From NCBI GenBank assembly GCA_947095585.1, contig OX352761.1, positions 50,704,019 to 50,768,018 of the forward strand: a stretch of DNA of 64,000 bases, written 5' to 3'. The translations under genes were made by a program, and so were the position numbers. The notes below the pieces were generated by a model. The model was given only the letters and a program-made list of their open reading frames with translations, did no database searches and had not been told where the DNA came from. Position 1 is the first letter of the stretch, and the number at the start of each line of letters is the position of its first letter. Shown piece by piece: positions 54,985 through 64,000 of the stretch. The stretch comes from Nephrocerus scutellatus (lineage: Eukaryota; Arthropoda; Insecta; Diptera; Pipunculidae).

Positions 54985-57480
54985 TCCTACTACTATCGAC
55001 GCAACTGCATTACTATGTTTGTGCAGTGATATGATATATTTAGTATGTACCCACGTCACAATAAATTGTTATGAACATTTAAATCAGCTTATAAATTATT
55101 TATTCTGTTGTTTGTGATGTGATTGATGATCATGTATGTGCTTTCAATAACATACAATCAAGCATAGCAGAACGAAACAAACATATGCAAGAATTCAGCC
55201 GCTGCGCAGTTTATGCTGCATTTTGGTCAAAAATTCACTTTTCAGCCAATGCATTAAAGAAAAATCGACTGCGCAGTTTACGCAGCTACTTAAAATTGAA
55301 TGCAAATAGCAAAATGTAAATGTAAAATTGTCGCCCTACAAGCAGACTGTAAGTCGGTTCAAAATATAGCCGTAATTTCGTGCATATCGACTGCCTGCCA
55401 TTTTTTTTGTGCAGCACAAGCTGCGAAGATTCTTAATTCTTTACCGCAGCCGTAGTGATAGTATAGTCTCTGTTCATTTTCTATCGGTGCTCTGCTCGAT
55501 ACAGTGCTGCAAGCTTCCTTGCAACTATTTCCTTTTCTTTTCGCTTATCTTATCCTTATTCATGTTTACAGTAACTATCAATATATAATATATATATCTT
55601 CGAACAATTCCGAAGAGAGAGAACCATGCAAAAGAAATTTAATGATGAATAATTGGCCTGCATGTATCAAAGCGAAATTCTTCTCTTTTCAATTTCATTT
55701 CTCTTAAAATTTATTTTAAAATTACTCAATTTTTTTATAAATTGAATAACTCTTTGATCTATTACAGAAGGGAGAGAACCATGCAAAAGAAATTTAATCA
55801 CGAATAATTGGCCTGCATGCTTCAAAGCGACATTCTTAGCATACCATTTCGATGCATTGGTTAGTGCTGCTTACTTCTCTTCTCTTCAAATTAAATTTAA
55901 AAAAACTCAAATTTTTTATGAGTTGAAACCAAAAGCTGATTACTCTGTTTGGGCAGTGATATGCAATATGCAGCCACTTCACAGTTAGTGGTTATGAACA
56001 TTAAAATTCGCTGATAAATAATTTATACATAATGTGATGTGATGATGATGTATGTGATGAGCTACGGTGCAAGTCGTAGGACTTGTATTTAGTATAGAAA
56101 TTTTTTTTAATATATCCGACCGTGTTTATGTCCCACAGACAACAAGATCTTTGTTCTCTTTTCTTTCGTCCCGGGCAGACGTTGTCACGCTCAAAACCCA
56201 CGGCCGTGTCTTCGACACAGCCTACCCTGCTCTTTTTTTGTACAGCACAAGCTGCGCAACTACTTAATGCTTTACCGCAGCCGTAGTGATAGTATAGTCT
56301 CTGTTCATTTTCTGTCAGTGCTCTGCTCTGCTCGTTCTATCAACATTGCATAAAGTGATACAGTGCTCTCGTGTTTGGCGTGTTACAGAAATAAATACTA
56401 CTATAAGTTACAAAAAAGAGGCATATAACAATGACAACCTGCTCGCTTCCTTGCAACTATTTCCTTTTCTTTTCGCTTAACATTTCCTTACTCATGTGCG
56501 CAGTAACTAGAGTAAATAACTCAACGATTAATTACAGAAATGAGAGAACCATGCAAAAGAAATTTAATAATGAATAGTTGGCCTGCATGTTTCAAAGCGA
56601 CATTCTTCGATGCTCGTAAGATACCATTAACATGTGTAGCAGTCGTGATCGAAGTTCTCTCAATGCTCCATGTACAATTTACAAGCGACGTTGCTGTTGT
56701 TACCATTTCATTTTCTTTTGGCTTGTCTTTTGTTTAATCACTCCAACATTACTAATAGTTAATAACTCTTCCATCAAATTAGATAATAAAAAGAGAACCA
56801 GATAAAACCAAGTTAATGACGAATATTGTGTCTGCGCGTTTCAAAGCGAAAAACATTTTGATGCATACTTTTATTTACATACCATACCACTTCTCCAACA
56901 ACTCAATCACCCTTGCAAACACGTCTAAACAACCAAAACTTCTCTCTACGGTAAATATGTGTAGTACTAATATTGAAACTCGAAAGTGCCATGCTTACTG
57001 GTTCTCTTAGCCTTGCAGTTGCAACTTGCAACCCATATGGTTGCACAAAAAGGTTCTGTGTTGGTTCTCTGCTTGCTTCCTTTCGGCTTTTCTTTAATAA
57101 TTTATAAATTACAAAATCTCTCAGTGAAGGAAAAAGAGCGAGAAACGTAAGTTTTTGTAGTGAGAAAAAGGAAATTTTTATATGGATTTAGCTCTCTTGT
57201 TCTTTTTTAAGCATGTATTGTTAAAAAGCAAAACAGTTGTACAGAAGGTTATGAGTGACAGTATAGTTTCTGTTGGTTCATTGTCTGCTTGTTTCCTTTC
57301 GGCTTTTTTTAACACTGTTCGTCTTCTATCGGTGTCCTGCTCTGTTCATTCTATTAACATTGCATAAATTGATACAGTGCTGTCGTGATACAGGAAATCG
57401 GTGATCTGCTTTGCTCGCTTCTTAATAACATTGCATAAAACTATACAGTGCTGTTGTGATAGAGAAAAAAAGCCAATACT
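54985..57480 (+). repeat. Mosaic of short dispersed repeats
   Basis: Repeat G at 54985-55140 and 55820-56095. The motif tagtgatagtatagtctctg occurs near 55455 and 56288, with variants near 57255. The motif gagagaaccatgcaaaagaa occurs at about 55618, 55773 and 56542, with a variant near 56795. The end of repeat H lies at 56165-56240. The pattern suggests rearranged LTR or SINE copies. The short reading frames here show no family motif. Confidence 0.65.
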
Positions 57481-57482
57481 AG

Positions 57483-57915
57483 TCTATATATATAAAAATG
57501 GATCGTGGTTTGTTCGGATGCTTAAAACTTGAAAACGACTGAACCAAATTGGATACTTCCGTCTGCGAGTTTGTTCGTAATTGCTACGCGAAGGTTTCTG
57601 AGTTGGTTCAGCCCCGCTAGGTGGCGCTGGTATCGTTGTTTTCTGAAAATTCTTGTTTATGGAACGATTTGGCTCAAATTTACACCATATAATATTTAAA
57701 TAAAAAGAAAGTCGTTGACAAAATTTGGACCCGATAGGTGGCGCTGGGGTGGAAAATGTAGTTTTCCCTGTATATAATCTTCATATAAAGAATATTCGAA
57801 CAAGTGTACATTTTTGCCTGTATAAGTGTCAATTCTATAGTTTTCTGGATGGAAACGCGGGTGTAAGTGGGCGTGGCTTCAGTGGGCGGGTAGCAAAGCG
57901 CTCGGGAACAGCTAG
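57483..57915 (+). mobile_element. Non-autonomous Helitron-like element
   Basis: Starts TCTATATATATAAAAATGGA and ends in GCTAG (CTRR-type) at 57915, 433 bp, non-coding. Repeats of taggtggcgctgg occur inside (about 57618, 57735). The next element of the same type starts at the following base. Confidence 0.65.
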
Positions 57916-58921
57916 TCTATATATATAAAAATGAATTGCCACATGTTTGACACTTCACTTGAGAACGGCTCGACCGATTTGGCTGATTTTGTTTTTATTG
58001 TGTTCGTAGTTATAAGGACAAGGTTTGTATGAAAGAAAATTTTTGAAAAGTCCACCGGAAAAGTTGGAAATTTTGGGAAATTAGGATGGTGTTTTTGTAT
58101 GCTACCCGCACACATGCCCCCTGGGGTGACGGGGGTACTATAGCCTACAACCTTCCTTCACATGCCAATAATTTACGTTGACATTTTTTTTAAAAATACG
58201 TTTGTAAATATCCTGTTAAAATTTTACCTTTCTCCCCTTCCATCTGTACCTATAACTTTCCCCTACCTGCCAATAATATATCTTAAAAATTTCATAAAAT
58301 TCAGTTTAAAAATGTGGCTGATATTAACATTTGTGTGTAAAATAAAATAACTACTAATCAAACAATGCAGTTTTCGTGACTCATGTGTATAAAATTTGAA
58401 GGTTAATTTTTTTAAAACACCTGTATGCAATATGTGAAATGGTGACCCCTAAAACCCCTACGCAAAGTTTGAACGCGATTGGTTCATAAAAACATGCAAT
58501 TTGTAGAAACAATAAAAAAAATTCTTATGGAGACCCTTTATGTTCCCGGGCGCTTGGAGTCTTACCACTTTCAAAATATGCCCTTTAAGTGCCTATTATG
58601 GTAGAAAACCCATATGCAAAGTTAGAACGCGGTTGAAGGGTTTGGCAGTCCATACCGGACATACATACATACATACAAAGTTTCACTTTTATATATGAGC
58701 CGTTCAGTGCACATATCGATTAACTCCATAAAACAAAAAGTTGAGAAAAGCGATAAAATAATATACATTGATTTTTAAAATTCTCTTTATAATATAAATG
58801 CAAATATTATATTGTAGAATGCATAATACAGATACAGCTTTTATCTAACAGTATATAAAAATAAAAAGAAAGAATAGCAAAAAAATAATCGTCAGTAATG
58901 TTACAATTTTTATGTGACTGG

Positions 58922-58934
58922 TGGAGTTAATCGA
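58922..58934 (+). repeat. Subterminal TIR-like motif, left side
   Basis: tggagttaatcga repeats the inner part of the 32-bp TIR about 190 bp inside the element. Confidence 0.75.
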
Positions 58935-59060
58935 TTTGGCAACTGAAAAAAATAAAGTAAAATTCAGTGTTTAAATTTTTAAGTTTTTTATTACAGAAAA
59001 AGTTAGTCATTTTATATTTTTATTACAGATTTTCCATAAAAATGAATGTTGACAGTCCTG

Positions 59061-61024
59061 TTATAATATATTATTTGTGATTATTTCATCATCAGCAATA
59101 AAAATCATGTCTTCTTCGTCAGCTGTATGTGAGGAATCGTCATTTCGATTTGTTGTCAAGTTTTTATAGTAATCATGTTTAACAGGAGGAATAAATTTAA
59201 TCAGGTCCATCATGTCTCTCCTTTTTTCCCTTGTCACAGTTCTACTTTTGGGATATAATAAAGGCTGATCTACATTTTTCAAACTTTGTGGTCTACCTGC
59301 TACAGATTTCGTTATATTAATGGCATTAAATTCTGAGTTTTCATTATAGTCACATTTGAATTGTATGAGGTGGGGTTTGGACCTTTCTAACTTTATCCAA
59401 CGTATTTTAAACCAATTTACTGGAAACCCTGTAGCGGTTACTTTTCTGTTAATGATTAAATTTTCTAATGGTTTTGTTGAAAGAAAATCGTGTTGGGTCA
59501 TTTGGACTAGATTAAAAAATGGCGCTTTCTTTTTACATGTTTTAATTATATTGTACCAATCATCTGGTGAAAAAATGTTTTGATTTTTTTTCGCATGTGA
59601 CTCAATAACGGCAAAATCTGAGTCATTAGGCAAATAGCTGTGTCCACTTACCAAAAATTTCATTTCAATTGACTCAGCTCTTATTTCCGTACTTTGAAGA
59701 AGTTTCATTAAGCTTAAGACAGTTTTAATATTTCTATTTTGCCCGGTACACGAATCTGAATATGTTATTATTTTTTCAAAGTTTGCAGCATAAGTCTTTA
59801 TGTACTTTATTAGACATGATGAAATTTCCTGAGACCCACGAGATCCTTCAGTGGCCAAACAAACATGTGGCTTACATTTTTATTGAATTCATGGCATCCG
59901 AAATTATAAACATATAAATTTCGTTTATAATAAGCTACGGATGTGGTCAGTTTAGGAAAGGCTAAAGCTTTTTCTAAGTCAAAAGAAAATACGAAAATTT
60001 TTTCTGATGTTGCCTTTCGATCGGAAGCCATTTGACTGCGAGCCCGTTCAGCCTCTTCTAAGTGAGTTTCTTTTTCAATTTCTGCCGTCTTAATTCCCTC
60101 ACAGTCTGAAGATTGCATTTTTATTTGCAAAGAATCACAAGTTTGACACGTATCCTTTGATGGTTGCTTAAAATGTAAATTAAATTTTGTAGAGAATACA
60201 TTTTAGTAATATTTTTCTTTCACTGGTACTACATTTTCCTTTTCACATTGTGTGACGTATAGTTCATACATTTTCTTTATATTTAAGTCAGGATTTAAAT
60301 AGAGTCGTCTTGGATTATGAGCTCTGGTGTAGTGACTAGTGTAGGCTGGAAATGACCTTATATGTTTTTTAACATTTGTGTCATCTATTTTATTGCTTGC
60401 AACACGGCTTTTGCGCAGATCAACCAAGGACGTAACTTGTTCTTTAGAACAACATTTGTATATCCGCCCGTCACTCACCTGATAAGTGTCCCTAAAATAT
60501 TTTTTGCAAACGGGAATATCATGTCTGTCTTTTCGAAAGTAATATGTTAAAGAATGTGATCTTCGTTCTTTAGTTTTATTTGTGGGGCGCCTTCTTTTTA
60601 TTTCTATAGCTTTAATACAACCTCTTAAGAAAATATTTTGGTCAAGTTGACTATGTAAACTATAAAATGCCTTCATGGCAGCCTCTCTCTCATCCGAAAG
60701 AATTTTTTGGTTGCACGTCTGACGACATCTGCATTTTATATCGCCAAATGTTTTTGCAGGTATTAAATTTCCTCCTCTATTCCTGTATGCCAAACCTTTT
60801 GTTCTTTTTTGCTTTTGTAAATTTCGTGCCCAATTATCAGGATTACGACTTCTTTTCCTCCCAATCAATGTGTTTGTTGCAATATTTGTACTGTTGCAAT
60901 CAGACGAATCCGAGGAAAACCGTAAACGTCTTCTTGAGCTAGACTTTCTGTTGGTAAATCGTATTGAAGAACCATCACATGAATCACTGTTTTCCACATC
61001 CACATTGTTATTAGTCTCACTCAT
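59061..61024 (-). pseudogene. Sola-like DDE transposase with one stop and one frameshift
   Basis: Three adjoining frames make one protein of about 665 codons. N-terminus (ATG at 61024): serine/arginine-rich, then GDIKCRCRQTCNQKI, DQNIFLRGCIKAI and RHDIPVCKKYFRDTYQVSDG. An in-frame TAA follows KEKYY at 60203. The same frame continues FSTKFNLHFKQPSKDTCQTC, FVFSFDLEKALAFPKLTTSV (candidate first Asp) and YKRNLYVYNFGCHEF. A one-base loss near 59851 shifts to GSRGSQEISSCLIKYI, IITYSDSCTGQNRNIK (second Asp) and LVSGHSYLPNDSDFAVIESH (candidate Glu). Ends DDEIITNNIL at 59061. It would excise and insert the element by DDE chemistry in the nucleus. Confidence 0.8.
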
Positions 61025-61366
61025 CTTGATTATAACGGTATAATATTTATTTCTTTAAAACCACTGACAAATTGAAATAATTTTTTATAATAATTCAAAC
61101 CCAACTACGATATGGGAGTAATGTTGAAAAAATGTAGTCCGTGTAATAATGGTAAAGTACACAGCAGAAGTTAAAATAAACCCTATTTACTACACATTAT
61201 TCTTAATAAAAATTAACTTGACTTCACAAGTACTTGTTCAATTAGACTGTGACTGACTAATTTACTTTACTTTAATTCTGATATATGACGGCACTACAAA
61301 ATTTACCGTTATCATTCAGCGCTAGTGCATTTGAACTGCGTTATTGAAACGATTTACATTACAGTA

Positions 61367-61379
61367 TGGAGTTAATCAA
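61367..61379 (+). repeat. Subterminal TIR-like motif, right side
   Basis: tggagttaatcaa repeats the inner TIR sequence about 160 bp inside the right end, in the same orientation as the right TIR. Confidence 0.7.
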
Positions 61380-61574
61380 AATGGCCTCTGAAATAAATTA
61401 CTTGTTATTCAATGGCCAAAAAAAAAATTTCATTTAATGGTGTTAATCTTTATTATTCAGGAAAGTTATTATAAAATATAAAATTTATGACTATACCAAG
61501 TGCTTTGACACTTAAAATTAAGATTTTTCAAAAAGTGGAGTTAATCGATATGTGCACTGAACGGCTCATATATA

Positions 61575-61745
61575 GATGGACAACACTTTTTGTAAGAATT
61601 TGGAAGAGATCCACGATCCATGGTCGGGGGCTTCCAATAATTTAAAAAAAATTACCCGATTTTCTTCAAATTGTAAACACATGTGTAAATCCGATGGACA
61701 ACACTTTTTGTAAAAATTTTAAAGAGATCAGGACCCGGGTCTGGG
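61575..61745 (-). repeat. About 110-bp minisatellite units, inverted
   Basis: Two units (gatggacaacactttttgta, acccgattttcttcaaattg) right after the transposon, in the minus orientation of the family. Confidence 0.75.
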
Positions 61746-61751
61746 GGGCTT

Positions 61752-61925
61752 CATACAACTCTCACCCGCGAGCGGAGTGATTTAAGCAAGCGGGGATGGG
61801 GTCGGGAAGTTCCCATACAACTGTCACCCGCGAGCGGAGTGAGATAAGCAACCGGGGATGGGGTCGGGGGCTCACATAAAACTCTCACCCGCGAGCGCAG
61901 TGATTTAAGCAACCGGGGACCGATT
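61752..61925 (+). repeat. 62-bp tandem repeat, three units
   Basis: tcacccgcgagcggagtga starts at 61762, 61824 and 61885 (periods 62 and 61). GC-rich; each unit ends in ggggatggggtcgg. Confidence 0.9.
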
Positions 61926-62204
61926 TGGCTGTTTTTTTTTTATTGTGTTCGTCATTGTTTGTATGAAAGAAAATTTTTGGAAAATCCACTGGAAAAGTTG
62001 TAAATTTGGGGAAATTTGGATGGCTTTTTTGTATGGAAATATGGAATTTTGAATTTTCTGCTGTCACATCTTTTCATAACAACAATACATTTAAAATTTT
62101 TTAATTTTTATGGTTTTTTTATTTATTATTTTTAAAAACTTTTATTTAATTTGACTTGACCTCTCTGTTTGTCGGTATTTTCGACTTCTTTGATTACATT
62201 TACT

Positions 62205-62365
62205 AAAAGGACCTCCAAAAGACTCTCAAAAAACCCCAAAAAGACCATCAAACGACACTCGAAGGACCTCTGAATCCCTTAAAAGACTCCCCAAAATAAC
62301 CTTAAAAGACCCCCAAAAAGACCATCCAAAAGACTCCTCAAAATACCCCCAAACGACCCTCGAAA
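62205..62365 (+). repeat. A/C-rich degenerate short repeat
   Basis: Irregular units of about 12-15 bp such as ccaaaagactc and ccaaaaagacc. It is strongly biased to A and C on this strand and lies inside the Helitron-like element. Confidence 0.75.
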
Positions 62366-62760
62366 GACGTCCAAAAGAATAATGCGACCAATACTGTGAC
62401 TCAAAATTGCAAAACAAAATTAGTTTTGATACCGTACTAATCCTCACCGCCGATTAAGTAGTTTCACTTACAAAAATGTCGTATATCATAAAGCATTGCA
62501 ATGAACGAAATAGTGATGTTCAAGCAAACCATCAAAACAAACAAATGCTTTGTTTCAATTGGTTTGCTACGACATTGAAATCGAAATGTAAATAAAACAC
62601 ATTGAGTTCATTGTGATTTAAAATTTAATGAAAGAAAAGAAAGAGGTTTTTTTTACTTTGGTTTAACATTTCAAATAGCTTTTCAAAAGTTCACAAAACA
62701 AAACGATCACAAACAAATTTATTAAAAGTGGGACAGGACAACGTCTGTCGGTTCAGCTAG

Positions 62761-63159
62761 TATGTTATAAAAAAAGAGGAATGGTTGTTCATATGTATTT
62801 ATTTAGAATATTTATTTTAACCGTAAATTTTTTTTTCTTTATATAACAGATGGTTCGCCATTCACTTCTTACTAAATCAACTATGCTTATCATTGTACTG
62901 AATGTATAATAATACAAAATCAAACAATAATCTTTAATAAACGGTTCATTTCTCATTGTTTATAGAATAATGACTCTGGAATATCCTTTCAATACAATTC
63001 AGTACTTTTCCACATATACACTTTTGTATATAATGATAATATGATGACAATACTTTCTATAAAAAGATGGAAGTGATGGCCTCAGGTTAAAGAATTTACA
63101 TGGAAGATTCTAACCATTATAAGTTAGTTTTTTATATTTTATAAAAAACTAACGAAAAC
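62761..63159. other. AT-rich spacer
   Basis: No recognised feature. Confidence 0.4.
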
Positions 63160-63292
63160 AGCTTTAGACCTATCTTCGGACGTACCGATCAATTCAAACA
63201 TTCCTTCTTTAGCCGCTCAAAAATTTTGTGGAATGAATTGCCCGACTCTGTATTTAAGCATGTGTATGACATTAAGTTAAAATACATGTGAT
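63160..63292 (+). pseudogene. LINE ORF2 C-terminal fragment
   Basis: Reads TNENSFRPIFGRTDQFKHSF, FSRSKILWNELPDSVFKHVY; near copy of 29160-29312, a LINE C-terminus with SFF-R-K-LWNELPDSVF. Confidence 0.72.
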
Positions 63293-63422
63293 TATGGCTT
63301 GGCAAAGTTTATATTGAGACTACCGTGCAATATAATTAGTATTTTACCCCAATTGTTTTTTTGCCAATAAAGCTGCACCCTCTGAAATATACTCGTATGC
63401 TGTCTAAACGTCACTATAGACC

Positions 63423-63735
63423 ACGTGAGCCCGTAAACCAAAACCCTCTCTGGAGAAGTAGTAGTGTAGTATAGTCTCTGTTGGTTCGTTCTCTGCTCAA
63501 CTCACATTACATTACTAATTGAATTGAATTAAAAGGTTTAAATTCAGAAATTATTTTATAACAACATAAAATGGAAAACTAGATAAACACTCTTATTTAA
63601 GTTAAATGTACATACATAAAAATTAAATAAAATTAAAAAAAAAATAAAAATAAAAACTGTGCATTGTCAGTAAATGTTTGTAACCGTTGTCACGTTCAAA
63701 ACCATCGCGGCCGTGTAGACGACGCAGCCTACTCT
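63423..63735 (+). repeat. Dispersed repeat H, copy 2
   Basis: Matches 31638-31924 from gagcccgtaaaccaaaaccc to the gacgcagcctactctg end, with an extra tagtgtagtatagtctctgt segment shared with the 55.4-57.4 kb mosaic. Confidence 0.8.
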
Positions 63736-63749
63736 GTTTATTGTTTACT

Positions 63750-64000
63750 GTAGGATTTGCTGTTGCAAACTCGTGCCACTCCGGTCTTTCTCCTTGCTCT
63801 GTCTATTGAAACATAGGAGCAATCGAGTCATCGCGCACTTGTTCCTCTCTTATCTGCCCTTTTGTCCAGCGATCTTCAACCTGTATTTTATTTGTGCAAC
63901 TAATTCAGAGCACTTCTTGTTTTCTTGTCTTGTACAGTGTTTGCTTGGGGTGCACATGGTCTTCTGGATAACCCGTCGACATTATTGTGCAGCATTCCTT
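63750..64000 (-). pseudogene. Ty3/gypsy pol fragment, RNase H-integrase linker
   Basis: In minus-strand frames: a cysteine-containing stretch (CTPSKHCTRQENKKC), then VEDRWTKGQIREEQVRDDSI, APMFQ, a stop, TEQGERPEWHEFATANPT. The W--x--Q--D--IxPM--E-GERPEWxE pattern is typical of the linker before the integrase zinc finger in insect gypsy elements. The window end cuts the upstream RT/RNase H. It may belong to a family like that of the integrase piece at 53.2 kb. Confidence 0.6.

Larger units (their letters stand above)
58697..61567. mobile_element. Nearly complete DNA transposon, 32-bp TIRs, Sola-like transposase
   Basis: The TIRs are 58697-58728 (gagccgttcagtgcacatat...) and 61536-61567, perfect inverted copies over 32 bp. 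ATATAT flanks both ends (58691-58696, 61568-61573), so the target duplication is 4-6 bp but ambiguous because it is palindromic. Subterminal copies of tggagttaatcga lie at 58922-58934 and tggagttaatcaa at 61367-61379, probable transposase sites. One minus-strand gene fills the interior. Sola assignment rests on memory of the protein type and a 4-bp target and is tentative. Confidence 0.88.
57916..62760 (+). mobile_element. Helitron-like element, interrupted
   Basis: Starts TCTATATATATAAAAATGAA directly after the CTAG of the previous element. It ends gacaggacaacgtctgtcgg + ttcagctag at 62760, with a GACAG/CTGTC hairpin about 10 bp before CTAG, as Helitrons have. It contains no Rep/helicase. 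It is interrupted by the DNA transposon at 58697-61567. A subterminal stretch (gaccgatttggctg...) recurs at 61918-62045, so part of it may be a second copy. Confidence 0.6.

Overview
This 64-kb window looks like repeat-dense nuclear DNA of an insect, most probably a fly (Diptera). The reasons are AT-rich sequence, GT-AG introns of about 67 bp, and a mixture of Jockey, RTE and other LINEs, P-superfamily, PIF/Harbinger and Helitron DNA elements, Ty3/gypsy retrotransposons and an errantivirus-like env. I found no convincing host gene, rRNA or functional tRNA. Almost every recognisable coding stretch is a broken piece of a mobile element, so this reads as a transposon graveyard (heterochromatin or a TE-rich island). 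All names come from reading translated motifs by eye; no database search was possible.

Layout. 1-2.1 kb: LINE (family B), minus strand. 2.4-6.5 kb: PIF/Harbinger element with a spliced transposase on plus and a convergent Myb/SANT-like gene on minus, cut by a near-perfect 1768-bp tandem duplication. 6.5-9.6 kb: AT-rich DNA with two MITE-like elements, one carrying textbook Harbinger ends. 9.5-13.8 kb: Jockey ORF1 and ORF2 pieces separated by LINE-A debris. 13.8-16.4 kb: RTE LINE (minus). 16.6-21.6 kb: minisatellite elements, env fragments and a LINE-A deletion derivative. 22-24 kb: two further LINE pieces. 24.1-25.7 kb: gypsy gag-protease remnant. 26.6-28.9 kb: two tandem-repeat elements. 29.3-31.6 kb: second RTE copy (plus). 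31.9-32.5 kb: P-superfamily transposase remnant. 33.6-37 kb: minisatellites and a 117-bp satellite with a 453-bp higher-order period. 37-39.2 kb: LINE E inserted in that satellite with a 17-bp target-site duplication. 40.2-40.7 kb: Helitron helicase piece. 41.6-50.5 kb: LINE A interrupted by a solo LTR, part of which was then tandemly triplicated in units of about 1.8 kb. 51-57.5 kb: repeat mosaic with a tRNA-derived SINE-like head, a gypsy integrase piece and another 117-bp satellite. 57.5-62.8 kb: head-to-tail Helitron-like elements, the second interrupted by a nearly intact 2.87-kb DNA transposon with 32-bp TIRs. 62.8-64 kb: LINE, repeat and gypsy pol debris.

The most notable items are the 58.7-61.6 kb transposon (TIRs, subterminal repeats, DDE-like transposase with only two visible lesions), the LTR-LINE macrosatellite, the Harbinger element whose intron-exon structure is still readable, and two families of mobile elements that carry minisatellite cores (about 110 bp and 117 bp) with recognisable shared ends.
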